Assembly: GCA_016215605.1 (NCBI GenBank)
Contig: JACRJB010000014.1
Span: 1-64,000, forward strand
Source: Rhodopseudomonas palustris
GTDB taxonomy: Bacteria; Pseudomonadota; Alphaproteobacteria; Rhizobiales; Xanthobacteraceae
Direction of reading: 5' to 3'
Length of the DNA: 64,000 nucleotides
The notes below the pieces were generated by a model. The model did not search any database and was not told the origin of the DNA. It was given only the letters and a program-made list of their open reading frames with translations. The position numbers and the translations under genes are program-made. Every line of letters starts with the position of its first letter. Position 1 is the first letter of the stretch. Of this stretch, positions 45,273 through 54,241 are shown one piece after another.

Positions 45273-46126
45273 TGGCCGGGACGCCTGCCGATCCGAAGCG
45301 CAATGCCGCGAAGCCCGTGGAGACGACCGTCCTCGCGGTAGAGCGCGCGTTGCAGACCATCCAGCTGCTGTCGGGAGCCGCCGACGGACTCAGTCTGGCG
45401 GAAATCTCTCGCGAGCTGATCGTCAACAAGGCGATCGCGTCGCGGCTGCTCGAAACCCTCGAACACGCCGGCTATGTCTGGCGCGACGACGTCGCGCAGC
45501 GCTATCACCTGACCTACCGGATCAGCAATCTCGGCCTGCGTCAGCTGCAGCAATCGGGTCTGCTCGGCCAGTGCACCAGCGTGCTGGAAGATCTCGCCGA
45601 ACGCACCGGCGAACTGGTTCGTCTGTCGGTGGTCGAGCGTGGCGAGAAGATCACCTGGGTCTATGCGGTCGTGGGCACGCGCCGCACGCTGCGCATCGAT
45701 CCGAACTTCAACTTCGAAGTGAGCCTGCACAGCCACGCCACCGGCAAGGCCTGGCTGATGACTCTGCCGTTCGAGCGGGCCGCGCAGCTGGTCGAGCAGG
45801 CCGGCATGTCACCGCTGACGCCGCACACCACCGTCGACTATCAGTTGCTGCGCAAGGAACTCGACACCGCCAGTCGTCGCGGCTTCGCGATCACCTTCGA
45901 GGAAAACGAGATCGGCGTCGGCGCCGTCGCCGCGCCGATCATGTCGCCACGACTGTCCGGCACCACCGAATGCGTCGGCGTGGTGTCGGTGGCGGCACCC
46001 ACCAATCGCATGACGCGGACGCAGATCGAAGCTTGCGGCCCGCTGGCCGCGGAAGTCGCGTCCCGCCTCGCGTTGATGTGGCCGCTCGATGAACGCGCCC
46101 CGTTGCGACTGCAACGGCCGGCATGA
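45272..46126 (+). CDS. IclR family transcriptional regulator
   Basis: A 284-residue regulator. The N-terminal winged helix (VERALQTIQLLSGAADGLSLAEISRELIVNKAIASRLLETLEHAGYV) and the C-terminal effector domain (VSLHSHATGKAWLMTLP; RRGFAITFEENEIGVGAVAAPI) are complete. The 45272 start follows GGGGGAG. It overlaps or abuts the DapA-like gene and probably controls the downstream lyase-importer operon in response to an aromatic or sugar-acid effector. Confidence 0.93.
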   Translation: MAGTPADPKRNAAKPVETTVLAVERALQTIQLLSGAADGLSLAEISRELIVNKAIASRLLETLEHAGYVWRDDVAQRYHLTYRISNLGLRQLQQSGLLGQCTSVLEDLAERTGELVRLSVVERGEKITWVYAVVGTRRTLRIDPNFNFEVSLHSHATGKAWLMTLPFERAAQLVEQAGMSPLTPHTTVDYQLLRKELDTASRRGFAITFEENEIGVGAVAAPIMSPRLSGTTECVGVVSVAAPTNRMTRTQIEACGPLAAEVASRLALMWPLDERAPLRLQRPA

Positions 46127-46146
46127 CCGAACGACAGGAGATCGAC

Positions 46147-47106
46147 ATGACACGCTTCACTGACTTCGTGCCGCACGGCGTCATCCCCGCAGTGCTGCTT
46201 CCATTTCACGAGGATTTCTCGATCGACGAGCAGAGCTTCCGCAGCCACCTGCGCGACGTCGCTGCCGTCGAGGGCCTGGCTGCCGTGACGGTGAACGCGC
46301 ATTCGACCGAAGTGGCCTCGTGCACGGCGGACGAGCAAGTCCGCGTCATGGAGATCGCCGGCGAGGAAGTCGGCGGTCGTCTGCCGATCGTTCACGGCGT
46401 CTGGGCCGACGGCAGTCTCGAGGCGGCGCGGATCGCGAAGCGCGCGCAGGCTGGCGGAGCGTCGGCGCTGCTGGTGTTTCCGCCGGCGCCGTTCACGCTG
46501 GGCCAGAACGCCGACATGGCGGTGGCCCATTTCAAGACCATCGCGGCGGCGTCCGATCTTCCGATCATCCTGTTCCAGTATCCGCTGGCGACCGGGCAGG
46601 GCTATCCGATGGCGACGCTGACGCGTCTGCTGGACGAAGTTCCGAGCATTCGCGCGATCAAGGATTGGACTCAGAACGTCCAGCAGCACGAAGCCCAGGT
46701 GCGCGCGCTGCAGTCGCGCAGTCGGCCGGTCAACGTGCTGTCCACCAACAGCGCCTGGCTGTTCAGTTCGCTGGTGCTCGGCTGCAATGGCCTGCTGTCC
46801 GGCAGCGGCAGCGTGATCGCCGATCTGCAAGCGCGGCTGTTCCGCGCCGTCAACGCCGACGATCTGGCCGAAGCGCGCCGGCTCAACGACCAGATCAACC
46901 CGATCGCGAGCGTGTTCTACGCCGAGCCGTTCGTCGACATGCACAACCGCATGAAGGAGGCGCTGGTGCTGCTCGGGCTGCAGCCGCGGGCGGTGGTCCG
47001 GCCTCCGCTGGTCAAGATCAAGGAGCCGGAGATCGCGCGGATTCGGCAGGCGCTGATCACGGCGGGGCTGCTCGATGCGTCGGGTCGACGACGCGAGGCC
47101 GCCTGA
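46147..47106 (+). CDS. DapA/N-acetylneuraminate lyase family protein
   Basis: A 319-residue TIM-barrel class I aldolase. The Schiff-base lysine is K172 (RAIKDWT) and the conserved tyrosine Y145 (FQYP). The GTxGE-type loop reads NAHSTEV, altered from canonical DapA, so lysine biosynthesis is unlikely. A pyruvate-dependent aldolase or dehydratase of a sugar acid or aromatic fragment is expected. AGGAG 6 bases upstream supports 46147; an ATG at 46123 overlapping iclR is an alternative. Confidence 0.88.
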   Translation: MTRFTDFVPHGVIPAVLLPFHEDFSIDEQSFRSHLRDVAAVEGLAAVTVNAHSTEVASCTADEQVRVMEIAGEEVGGRLPIVHGVWADGSLEAARIAKRAQAGGASALLVFPPAPFTLGQNADMAVAHFKTIAAASDLPIILFQYPLATGQGYPMATLTRLLDEVPSIRAIKDWTQNVQQHEAQVRALQSRSRPVNVLSTNSAWLFSSLVLGCNGLLSGSGSVIADLQARLFRAVNADDLAEARRLNDQINPIASVFYAEPFVDMHNRMKEALVLLGLQPRAVVRPPLVKIKEPEIARIRQALITAGLLDASGRRREAA

Positions 47107-47190
47107 CACCAAACGCACGGCGGCGACGCGGACGTCAGATCCGTGCGCCGAACACAAAATCAAAAAACAATCATCGGGATAGGAAACGAA

Positions 47191-48387
47191 ATGACACATC
47201 GAAAGTCCATGCTCACCGTCGCCCTGGCGTCGGCGTCCGTGGCGCTCGCGTCCGCGGCCGCCATCGCCCAGGAGAAACCGCCCGTCAAGATCGGCTTCGT
47301 CACCGAACTGACCGGCGCCTGGAGCTTCTTCGGCACCAGCTGCGTCGCCGGCCTGAAGGTCGCCGAGAAGCAACTCAATCCACCGGGTAAGCGCAAGATC
47401 GAGTTCGTGATCGCCGACGATCAGACCAGCCCGGCCCAGGCCGTGGCGGCGTCGCGCAGCCTCGACGTGCAGGACAAGGTGCTGGCGCTGAGCGGACCGA
47501 CCAGCTCCGACACCGGCCTCGCCGTGTACGGCTATGCCGAGCAGAACAAGGTGCCGTTCGTGGTGCCGGTGGCGGCGTTCCCGCAACTGACCAAGCCGGG
47601 CACCCGCTACACCTTCCGGCTCGAGCCCGACGCGGTCGGTTGGGGCTACGCGATCTCCAAGTTCGTCGAGAAGCAGAAGCCGGGCGGAAAGATCGCGATG
47701 ATCTATTCCGACTACGCGCTGATGCGGGCGATCACCGCCGGCATCAAGTATCAGGGGCCGCGGTCGGGCCTGAAGATCGTCGCCGATATCGTGTTCCCGC
47801 AAGGCTCGAACGACGCGACCGTGCAGGCCGCACAGATCCTCGCGGCGGCGCCCGATTACGTCGTCGTCAGCGGCGCCGGCGGCTTCGACAACACCATCAC
47901 CAACCAGTTGCTCGACCTCGGCATCAAGCCGGAGCAGATCATCCATCCGTTCGGCATCACCACGCAGGTGATGAACTGGGGCAAGCGGAGCGTCGGATCG
48001 TATTACGGCACGTTCTTCGACTCCAATCTCGACTCGCTGACGGCCGAGGGTAAGGCCTTCGTCGCGGACTTCACCGCGCAGTACGATCGCCCGCCGTCGT
48101 ACGGCGAGAACTTCTGCTACGTCACCGCCAACGTCATTCGCGAGGTCATCGACGCCAACCCGGAAGCCGCCGACGACCGCGAGAAGTTCCGCGACGCGAT
48201 GTCGGCGTTGAAGACCAAGGAGAAGACCTCGGGCGTTCCGATCGAGTTCGACAAGAACGGCGCCCGCATGGAGTACATGTACTTCATGCAGATGACCGAT
48301 GTGGCGGCGAAGACCTACAAGGCGAAGCAGGCCTTCTACATCGAATGGGATCCGGAAGTCATCCCCGTCTACACGTTGATCAAGTGA
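47191..48387 (+). CDS. ABC substrate-binding protein, branched-chain amino acid type
   Basis: A 398-residue Peripla_BP_6 protein with a Sec signal peptide (MTHRKSMLTVALASASVALASAAAIAQ). The mature part follows LivK folding (KIGFVTELTGAWSFFGTSCVAGLKVAEKQL). In this bacterial group, such binding proteins often capture aromatic acids rather than amino acids. It is the first gene of a five-gene Liv-type importer. Confidence 0.92.
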   Translation: MTHRKSMLTVALASASVALASAAAIAQEKPPVKIGFVTELTGAWSFFGTSCVAGLKVAEKQLNPPGKRKIEFVIADDQTSPAQAVAASRSLDVQDKVLALSGPTSSDTGLAVYGYAEQNKVPFVVPVAAFPQLTKPGTRYTFRLEPDAVGWGYAISKFVEKQKPGGKIAMIYSDYALMRAITAGIKYQGPRSGLKIVADIVFPQGSNDATVQAAQILAAAPDYVVVSGAGGFDNTITNQLLDLGIKPEQIIHPFGITTQVMNWGKRSVGSYYGTFFDSNLDSLTAEGKAFVADFTAQYDRPPSYGENFCYVTANVIREVIDANPEAADDREKFRDAMSALKTKEKTSGVPIEFDKNGARMEYMYFMQMTDVAAKTYKAKQAFYIEWDPEVIPVYTLIK

Positions 48388-48439
48388 CCTATCCGGGCCG
48401 CCGGACTCCGGCGGCCCGCCTCACGCGGGAGTGGCGCAC

Positions 48440-49321
48440 TTGTCCGACGTAAATCTGATCATCCTTCTTTCGACGATATCGACCGGGCTGATCCTCGGCT
48501 CGATCTTCGCGCTCGTCGCCGTCGGCGTGACGATCGTCTACGGTTCGATCTGGATGCCGAATGCCGCGAACGGCCAGTTCTTCGTGCTGGCCGCGCTGCT
48601 CGGCTGGACGATGACGGTGAGCTGGGGAATCCATCCGGCGATCGCCGCGCTTCTGGTAATCGGCATCAGCGTGCCGCTGTCCTACGCGCTGGAATACGTT
48701 CTGGTGCGCCGGTTCTACGACGTGCCGAACCGTAACATCTCGTATTTCGTGCTCAGCCTCGGAATCACCCAGATCCTGACCGGCATCTTCTCGTTCACCT
48801 ATGGACGCTGGAGCGATCAGTTTCAGCTGCCGCCGCTGGTCGGCGGCATCACCTTCGTCGGGCCGCTTCCCGTCGCCAACAACCGGCTGGTCGTGCTGGC
48901 GCTGGCGCTCGCGATCCTGGCCTCGCTGTTCGCGCTACTGCGCTACCATCGCTACGGCCGTGCGATCCGGGCCGTGTTCCAGAACCGCGACGCGGCGGCG
49001 CTGCGCGGTGTCAACGTCAAGGCCAGCTACAGCCTGTCCTTCGCGCTCGGCAATGCCGTGATCTTCGCCGGCGGCATCCTGTTCGCGCTGGCCTACAGCT
49101 TCGATCTCACCGTGGCGTGGACGATGTCGATCACCGCCTTCGCCATCATGATCATCGGCGGTCCGGGCTCGGTGCTGGGCGCGCTGATCGTCGGGATGGT
49201 GTTCGGCTTCACCCAGGCGGCGGTGAGCACGGTGGCGAGTCCGACCATTGCGGCGTTTTCCTATCTCGGAGCGATGTTGTTGATCCTGCTGTTCAAACCG
49301 TCGGGGCTGTTCGCGCGATGA
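48440..49321 (+). CDS. LivH-like ABC permease
   Basis: An inner-membrane permease of about 293 residues with multiple helices (GLILGSIFALVAVGVTIVYGSIWMPNAANG). A TTG start at 48440 has GGGAG at an ideal 8-base spacing; the GTG at 48431 overlaps that site. It ends in an ATGA overlap with the LivM-like gene. Confidence 0.9.
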   Translation: MSDVNLIILLSTISTGLILGSIFALVAVGVTIVYGSIWMPNAANGQFFVLAALLGWTMTVSWGIHPAIAALLVIGISVPLSYALEYVLVRRFYDVPNRNISYFVLSLGITQILTGIFSFTYGRWSDQFQLPPLVGGITFVGPLPVANNRLVVLALALAILASLFALLRYHRYGRAIRAVFQNRDAAALRGVNVKASYSLSFALGNAVIFAGGILFALAYSFDLTVAWTMSITAFAIMIIGGPGSVLGALIVGMVFGFTQAAVSTVASPTIAAFSYLGAMLLILLFKPSGLFAR

Positions 49322-50325
49322 CAACGGTCGCAGAAACCAAGGATCCCTCGCCCCGGTCGATCGGGCACGGCCTGCCGCTCGCTTGCTTCGCGGCGGTCGC
49401 CTTCGCGACGCCGTTCCTGTTGTCCGGCAATCGCTATCTGGCGTTCGTCGCCGGCGTGACGATGATCCACATCCTGTGGGCCTCCGGCATGAACCTACTG
49501 TACGGCTACACTGGACTGATGCCGCTGATGTTCGCCGGCCTCGCCGGCATCAGCGCCTATATGGTCGTCGGACTGACCGCGGCCGGCTGGTCATTCTGGC
49601 TGGCGCTGCCGGTCGGGGCACTGGCGGCGTCGATCGCCGGAACCATCCTGGGGCTGCCGTCGCTGCGCCTGAAGGGGTTCTATTTCACCCTGTGTTCGCT
49701 GGTGATCCAGACCGTCGTGACGCTGGCCTTCGTGTACTTCTCCGGTCTGACCAACGGCGACACCGGAATCTCGCAGATTCCGCTGCCGTCGTTTGCCGGC
49801 ACGCCGTTGTCGGGCCTCGCCTACGATCTGGTTCTGGCGGCTTCGGCGGTGATCGGGGTCGTCATCCTGATGGTCATCGTCCAATCGACGCTGGGACGGC
49901 GACTGATCGCGATCCGCGAGGACGACGAGCTCGCCGGCATGCTGGGGATCAACGTCACCGGCTACAAGATGATCGCCTTCTTCATCGGCTCGCTGTTCGC
50001 CGGCATCGGCGGCGCGCTCTACGCCCCCTATATCGGCTTCATCTCGCCGCGATCGTTCGACGTACTGATCAGCATGAACATCTGGCTGATGGTCGCGTTC
50101 GGCGGCCGCGGCACGATCTGGGGGCCGGTGATCGGAGCGGTCCTGCTGGCGCCGCTGTCGTTCCTGCTGCAAGAATACTACACGGTGAAGGACGTGCTCT
50201 ACGGCCTGCTCATCATCGTGGTGATCGTCGCGATGCCGGGCGGAATCGCCGGCGGCTTCAAGCGGAAGCGACGGGAGGCCGCGGCGCCCGTCGACGTGGC
50301 GGCATCGCGCAGGAGCGTGAAATGA
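49318..50325 (+). CDS. LivM-like ABC permease
   Basis: A 335-residue permease. GMNLLYGYTGLMPLMFAGLAGISAYM and FGGRGTIWGPVIGAVLL are typical LivM blocks. Both ends are ATGA overlaps, so it is strictly in the operon. Confidence 0.92.
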   Translation: MTTVAETKDPSPRSIGHGLPLACFAAVAFATPFLLSGNRYLAFVAGVTMIHILWASGMNLLYGYTGLMPLMFAGLAGISAYMVVGLTAAGWSFWLALPVGALAASIAGTILGLPSLRLKGFYFTLCSLVIQTVVTLAFVYFSGLTNGDTGISQIPLPSFAGTPLSGLAYDLVLAASAVIGVVILMVIVQSTLGRRLIAIREDDELAGMLGINVTGYKMIAFFIGSLFAGIGGALYAPYIGFISPRSFDVLISMNIWLMVAFGGRGTIWGPVIGAVLLAPLSFLLQEYYTVKDVLYGLLIIVVIVAMPGGIAGGFKRKRREAAAPVDVAASRRSVK

Positions 50326-51038
50326 AGGACATCCTGCTCGACGTGAAGGCCGTCTCGAAGCGGTTCGGCGGTGTCGCCGCGCTCAAGGGGATCGATCTCA
50401 TCCAGCATCGCGGCGAGACGCTGGGCATGATCGGACCGAACGGCTCCGGCAAGACGACCTTCGTCAATGTCATCTCCGGCCACACCAAGCCGAACGCCGG
50501 CTCCGTGTCGTTCGACGGCCATTCGCTGTCCGGGAGCAATCCGTTTCAGATCGCGAAGTCCGGGCTGACGCGGACCTATCAGGCGGTGCGGGTGTTCGGC
50601 GAGTTGACGGTCCGCGAGAACGTCGCCACGGCGCTGGTCGATGCGCGCGACGCGGCGTCGCCGGACGCCGTCGCGGAGATCGCCGACTGGCTGCGCATCA
50701 GCCACCGGTTCGACGCCCGCGCCGGTTCGCTGACCCTGATGGAACAGCGTCAGGTCGAATTGCTGATGCGCCTGGTTCAAAAGCCGAAGCTGATGATGCT
50801 CGACGAGCCGGTGGGTGGCCTGTCGTCCGCCGAAGTGCGCATCATGATCGGCGTGCTGTCGGAGCTGAAGGGCCGCTGCACGATCTTCGTGATCGAGCAC
50901 ACCATGAAGGTGATCCGCGAACTCGCCGACAAGGTCGTCGTGCTGATGGCGGGCGAGAAGCTTGCCGAAGGGCCGCCGGCGCAGATTCTGTCGGACCAGC
51001 GCGTCATCGATCAATATCTCGGGACAGCCGATGCTTGA
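50322..51038 (+). CDS. LivG-like ABC ATPase
   Basis: A 238-residue ATPase. Walker A is GPNGSGKTT, and Walker B is LMMLDEPVGGLSSAE. The signature region reads LTLMEQRQVELLMRL, a weak form of the usual LSxGxQR, which may reduce its catalytic share. It pairs with the LivF-like ATPase. Confidence 0.9.
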   Translation: MKDILLDVKAVSKRFGGVAALKGIDLIQHRGETLGMIGPNGSGKTTFVNVISGHTKPNAGSVSFDGHSLSGSNPFQIAKSGLTRTYQAVRVFGELTVRENVATALVDARDAASPDAVAEIADWLRISHRFDARAGSLTLMEQRQVELLMRLVQKPKLMMLDEPVGGLSSAEVRIMIGVLSELKGRCTIFVIEHTMKVIRELADKVVVLMAGEKLAEGPPAQILSDQRVIDQYLGTADA

Positions 51039-51729
51039 AATTGAAGATCTGACGGTGCGTTACGGGCCGTTCCTCGCGGTCGATCATCTCGCGGTGAGTG
51101 TCGGCAAGGGAGAAATCGTCGGCGTCGTCGGGCCGAACGGAGCCGGCAAGTCGTCGATCGTGAAGGCGATCGGCGGGCTGGTCGAGCCGACCTCGGGACG
51201 TCTGACCTTCGACGGCAACGATCTGCAGTCGGTGCCCACGCACAAGCGCATCGCGCTCGGCATTTCGATCGTCCCCGAAGGCCGCGGGTTGTTTCCGCGG
51301 ATGTCGGTCGAGGAGAATCTCGTCATCGCCGGCGATCCGCTCGGCGACAGCAAGCGAGTGCTGCGCAACATCGAGCGTTGCTACGAGCTGTTTCCGATCC
51401 TCAAGGAGCGGCGATGGCAGGCCGCCGGCACGCTGTCCGGCGGCCAGCAACAGATGGTGGCCGTGTCGATGGGCCTGATGTCCGATCCGCGCCTGCTGGT
51501 GCTCGACGAACCGTCGCTCGGGCTGGCGCCGATCGTCATCGGCGAGATCGGGCGGGCGCTGAGGTTGCTGGGACAGCAAGGTCTCACGGTGGCGCTGTTC
51601 GAGCAGAATGCGAAGCTCACCTGTAGCGTCGCGGAGCGCATCTACATTCTCGCCAGCGGCGCGGTGCGGCACCACGACCGGGCCGAAGATCTGCTGCAGA
51701 ATCCGGAAATCATGGACCATCTGATGTAG
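51031..51729 (+). CDS. LivF-like ABC ATPase
   Basis: A 232-residue ATPase with Walker A GPNGAGKSS, a canonical LSGGQQQMVAVSMGL signature and Walker B LLVLDEPSLGLAP. It overlaps the LivG-like gene by 8 bases and completes the importer. Confidence 0.92.
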   Translation: MLEIEDLTVRYGPFLAVDHLAVSVGKGEIVGVVGPNGAGKSSIVKAIGGLVEPTSGRLTFDGNDLQSVPTHKRIALGISIVPEGRGLFPRMSVEENLVIAGDPLGDSKRVLRNIERCYELFPILKERRWQAAGTLSGGQQQMVAVSMGLMSDPRLLVLDEPSLGLAPIVIGEIGRALRLLGQQGLTVALFEQNAKLTCSVAERIYILASGAVRHHDRAEDLLQNPEIMDHLM

Positions 51730-51814
51730 CGCGCGCTGCATCACATACGCGTGCGGCGGCGACACGATGATCGATCGGATCACGTGGCGTCGCGCTGACC
51801 TGAAAGGCATGGCT

Positions 51815-52702
51815 ATGCGAATCGGCGTTGCGGGGCTCGGGCGGATGGGCAGTGCGATCGCCCAGCGGCTGATCGAGGTCGGGCATGAGGTGTCGGTGTG
51901 GAATCGGTCGATCGAAAAGGCGAGGCCTCTGGCCGATCTCGGCGCCGACATCGCGTCGTCACAGAAGGACCTCGCGCAGCGCGTCGATACGATCATCACG
52001 GTGCTGACGGACGCCGACGCGATCGCTCGCGTCTTCGGCGGTGAGGACGGCCTGCTCGCCGGCCCGGTCGACGGCAAGCTGTTCATCGAGATGAGCACGG
52101 TGCAGCCTGCCACCGAGCAGGCTTTGGCGGAGCGGGTGCTGGCGCGCGGCGCGGCGCTGCTCGAATGTCCGGTCGGCGGCACCGTCGGTCCGGCGCTGAG
52201 CGGCAAGCTGCTCGGCTTTGCCGGCGGCAATCAGGCGGATTTCGACAGGGCCAAGCCGGTCCTGGATCAGCTGTGCCGCCGGGTCGAGCTGATGGGCCCG
52301 GTCGGGGCGGGATCCAGCATGAAGCTGGCGGTGAATCTGCCGCTGGCCGTGTTCTGGCAGAGCTTCGGCGAGGCCTACGCGTTGTGCCGTCATCTCGGGC
52401 GCGATCCGGGCTGGATGGTCGAGTACTTCGCCGAGACGTCGGGCGCGCCCAATGTCCTTCGCGCACGCGGAACGGCTGTGGCCCGCGCGCTGCAATCGCA
52501 GGATCCAGGCTCGGCGACGTTCGACTGTGATTCCATCCGCAAGGATCTGCGCACCATGGTCGCCGAGGCCCGGACGTTGGGCTTCGAGCTGCCGCTGGCG
52601 CAGCGCACGCTGGCGGTGTTCGACCAGGCCAGCGAAGCAGGATGGGGCGGCCGCGATTGCACCGAGCTTCCGGCGTTCTGGTCGACCGCGCGTCCGGTCT
52701 AA
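51815..52702 (+). CDS. 3-hydroxyisobutyrate dehydrogenase-like NAD(P)-dependent enzyme
   Basis: A 295-residue beta-hydroxyacid dehydrogenase. The cofactor motif GVAGLGRMGSAIA is at the N-terminus, the substrate block is CPVGGTVGPALSGKLLGFAGG, and the catalytic lysine lies in GAGSSMKLAVN. It may reduce or oxidise a C3-C4 aldehyde/hydroxy acid released by the DapA-like lyase. GAAAGG with 7-base spacing supports 51815; the ATG at 51809 is too close. Confidence 0.9.
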   Translation: MRIGVAGLGRMGSAIAQRLIEVGHEVSVWNRSIEKARPLADLGADIASSQKDLAQRVDTIITVLTDADAIARVFGGEDGLLAGPVDGKLFIEMSTVQPATEQALAERVLARGAALLECPVGGTVGPALSGKLLGFAGGNQADFDRAKPVLDQLCRRVELMGPVGAGSSMKLAVNLPLAVFWQSFGEAYALCRHLGRDPGWMVEYFAETSGAPNVLRARGTAVARALQSQDPGSATFDCDSIRKDLRTMVAEARTLGFELPLAQRTLAVFDQASEAGWGGRDCTELPAFWSTARPV

Positions 52703-52725
52703 CACAGTCGTATGGAGTGACAGCG

Positions 52726-53616
52726 ATGAAGCCGATTCCCACGATCGACGGACACCATCACGTCTGGCGGCTGAAGGATCTCACTTGGCTGTCGGGACCG
52801 CAGGTGCCGCGAATCTTCGGACCCTATGAGCCGATCTGCCGGGACTATACGATCGACGAGTTTCGCAGCGACATCGCCGACAGCAACGTCGTCAAATCCG
52901 TCTATGTGCAGACCAACTGGCCGGCCGGGCAGAGCCTCGAAGAGGCGCAATGGGTACAGTCGGTCGCCGACGCCACCGGGTGGCCGCACGCCAACGTGGC
53001 CCATGCGGACCTGGCGGATCCGGATGTCGGCGACCTGCTGAACAAACTGCACAGCCTGCCGCTGACCCGCGGCATCCGGCAGCAACTGCATTGGCACAGC
53101 AATCCGCAGTACAGTTTCGCGCCGCGCCCCGATGTCATGAACGACAGCGCCTGGCGGCGCGGCCTCGGGCTGGCGACGGATCTGGGGCTGCTGTTCGAAC
53201 TTCAGGTCTTCACCAGCCAGATGGCCGACAGCGTCCGCCTCGCCCGGGCGTTTCCCGACACGATCTTCGTGCTGGAGCACGCCGGGATGCTCGAAGACAC
53301 GTCGCCGGAGGGTTGGCAGACATGGCGGGACGGGATGTCGGCTCTCGCCGACTGCCCGAACGTCAACGTCAAGCTCTCCGGCCTCGGCACGTTCGAGCAC
53401 GCCTATCGCTACGAGACCGTTGCGCCGATCATCAAGGAAACGGTGGGCCTGTTCGGCGCGAAGCGCTGCCTTTTCGGAAGCAATTTCCCGATCGAGAAGT
53501 TGTGGACCGACTACGCCAGTCTTTACGCCACCTTCCGGAAGGCCATCGATTATCTGCCGGAACCAGAGCAGCAGGATGTGTTGTTCAACACCGCGGCTCG
53601 GCTGTACCGGATCTAG
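52726..53616 (+). CDS. TIM-barrel amidohydrolase/lactonase (COG3618 type)
   Basis: A 296-residue metal-dependent hydrolase of the amidohydrolase_2 group. The metal pair is H10/H12 in DGHHHVW, and the C-terminal block is CLFGSNFPIEKL. Relatives hydrolyse sugar lactones or sulfomuconolactone-like rings. It lies 23 bases after the dehydrogenase and ends convergently 1 base before the flavin reductase stop. A lactonase step before the FAH or DapA-like enzymes would be consistent. Confidence 0.88.
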   Translation: MKPIPTIDGHHHVWRLKDLTWLSGPQVPRIFGPYEPICRDYTIDEFRSDIADSNVVKSVYVQTNWPAGQSLEEAQWVQSVADATGWPHANVAHADLADPDVGDLLNKLHSLPLTRGIRQQLHWHSNPQYSFAPRPDVMNDSAWRRGLGLATDLGLLFELQVFTSQMADSVRLARAFPDTIFVLEHAGMLEDTSPEGWQTWRDGMSALADCPNVNVKLSGLGTFEHAYRYETVAPIIKETVGLFGAKRCLFGSNFPIEKLWTDYASLYATFRKAIDYLPEPEQQDVLFNTAARLYRI

Positions 53617-53617
53617 T

Positions 53618-54118
53618 TCACACCGGCTGAACGGCGCAGAACTCGCGATTGAAATGGACCAGCGGCTTTCTGTCGGGCTGCAATCGCGAGTTTTTGACCT
53701 CGAAGAAGAAAACGCTGTGCTGGCCCAGTTCCGTTTCACGTATGACTTCGCAATCGAGCACGGCGAGCGCATCGACGAGGGCGGGGACGCCGCTCGCCAG
53801 CTCCGTCCAGTCGTGCGAGTCGAAGCGATCAGGTCCCCTCAGCGCCGGCGACCCGAATCGCTCGGCGAGACCGGCGTGGTCGTCCGACAGGATGTTGACG
53901 CTGACGCGGCGCGTGACACTGATGATGCCGCGGGTGCCCGCGCCGCGGTTCACGCAGGCAATCAGCGATGGCGGATCGATCGTCAGCGAGCAAACCGCTG
54001 TCATGGTCAGACCGTGCCATTCGCCATTGTCGCTGGTGGCCACGATGCAGACGCCGCCGGCCAGGAGCCGCATGCTCTGCTTGAACAAGTCGGACGACAT
54101 CGGGGTCTCGGAGTTCAT
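53618..54118 (-). CDS. Flavin reductase family protein
   Basis: A 166-residue FMN-binding split-barrel reductase. GGVCIVATSDNGEWHGLTMTAVCSLTIDPPSLIACVN is the typical flavin/substrate block. It supplies reduced flavin to the partner monooxygenase encoded upstream at 54242-55462, making a two-component system. Confidence 0.92.
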   Translation of the reverse strand: MNSETPMSSDLFKQSMRLLAGGVCIVATSDNGEWHGLTMTAVCSLTIDPPSLIACVNRGAGTRGIISVTRRVSVNILSDDHAGLAERFGSPALRGPDRFDSHDWTELASGVPALVDALAVLDCEVIRETELGQHSVFFFEVKNSRLQPDRKPLVHFNREFCAVQPV

Positions 54119-54241
54119 GTCGTGTCCTCGGAGGTTTGATCAGCCGCAGCGCGTCGATCGCAAAGCTGTCTCTCGATCGAGGACCGAGATACGATTCCCT
54201 GCGACGCGCCGCGCATCGTCGTCCGTCGACGTCGCGAGCCG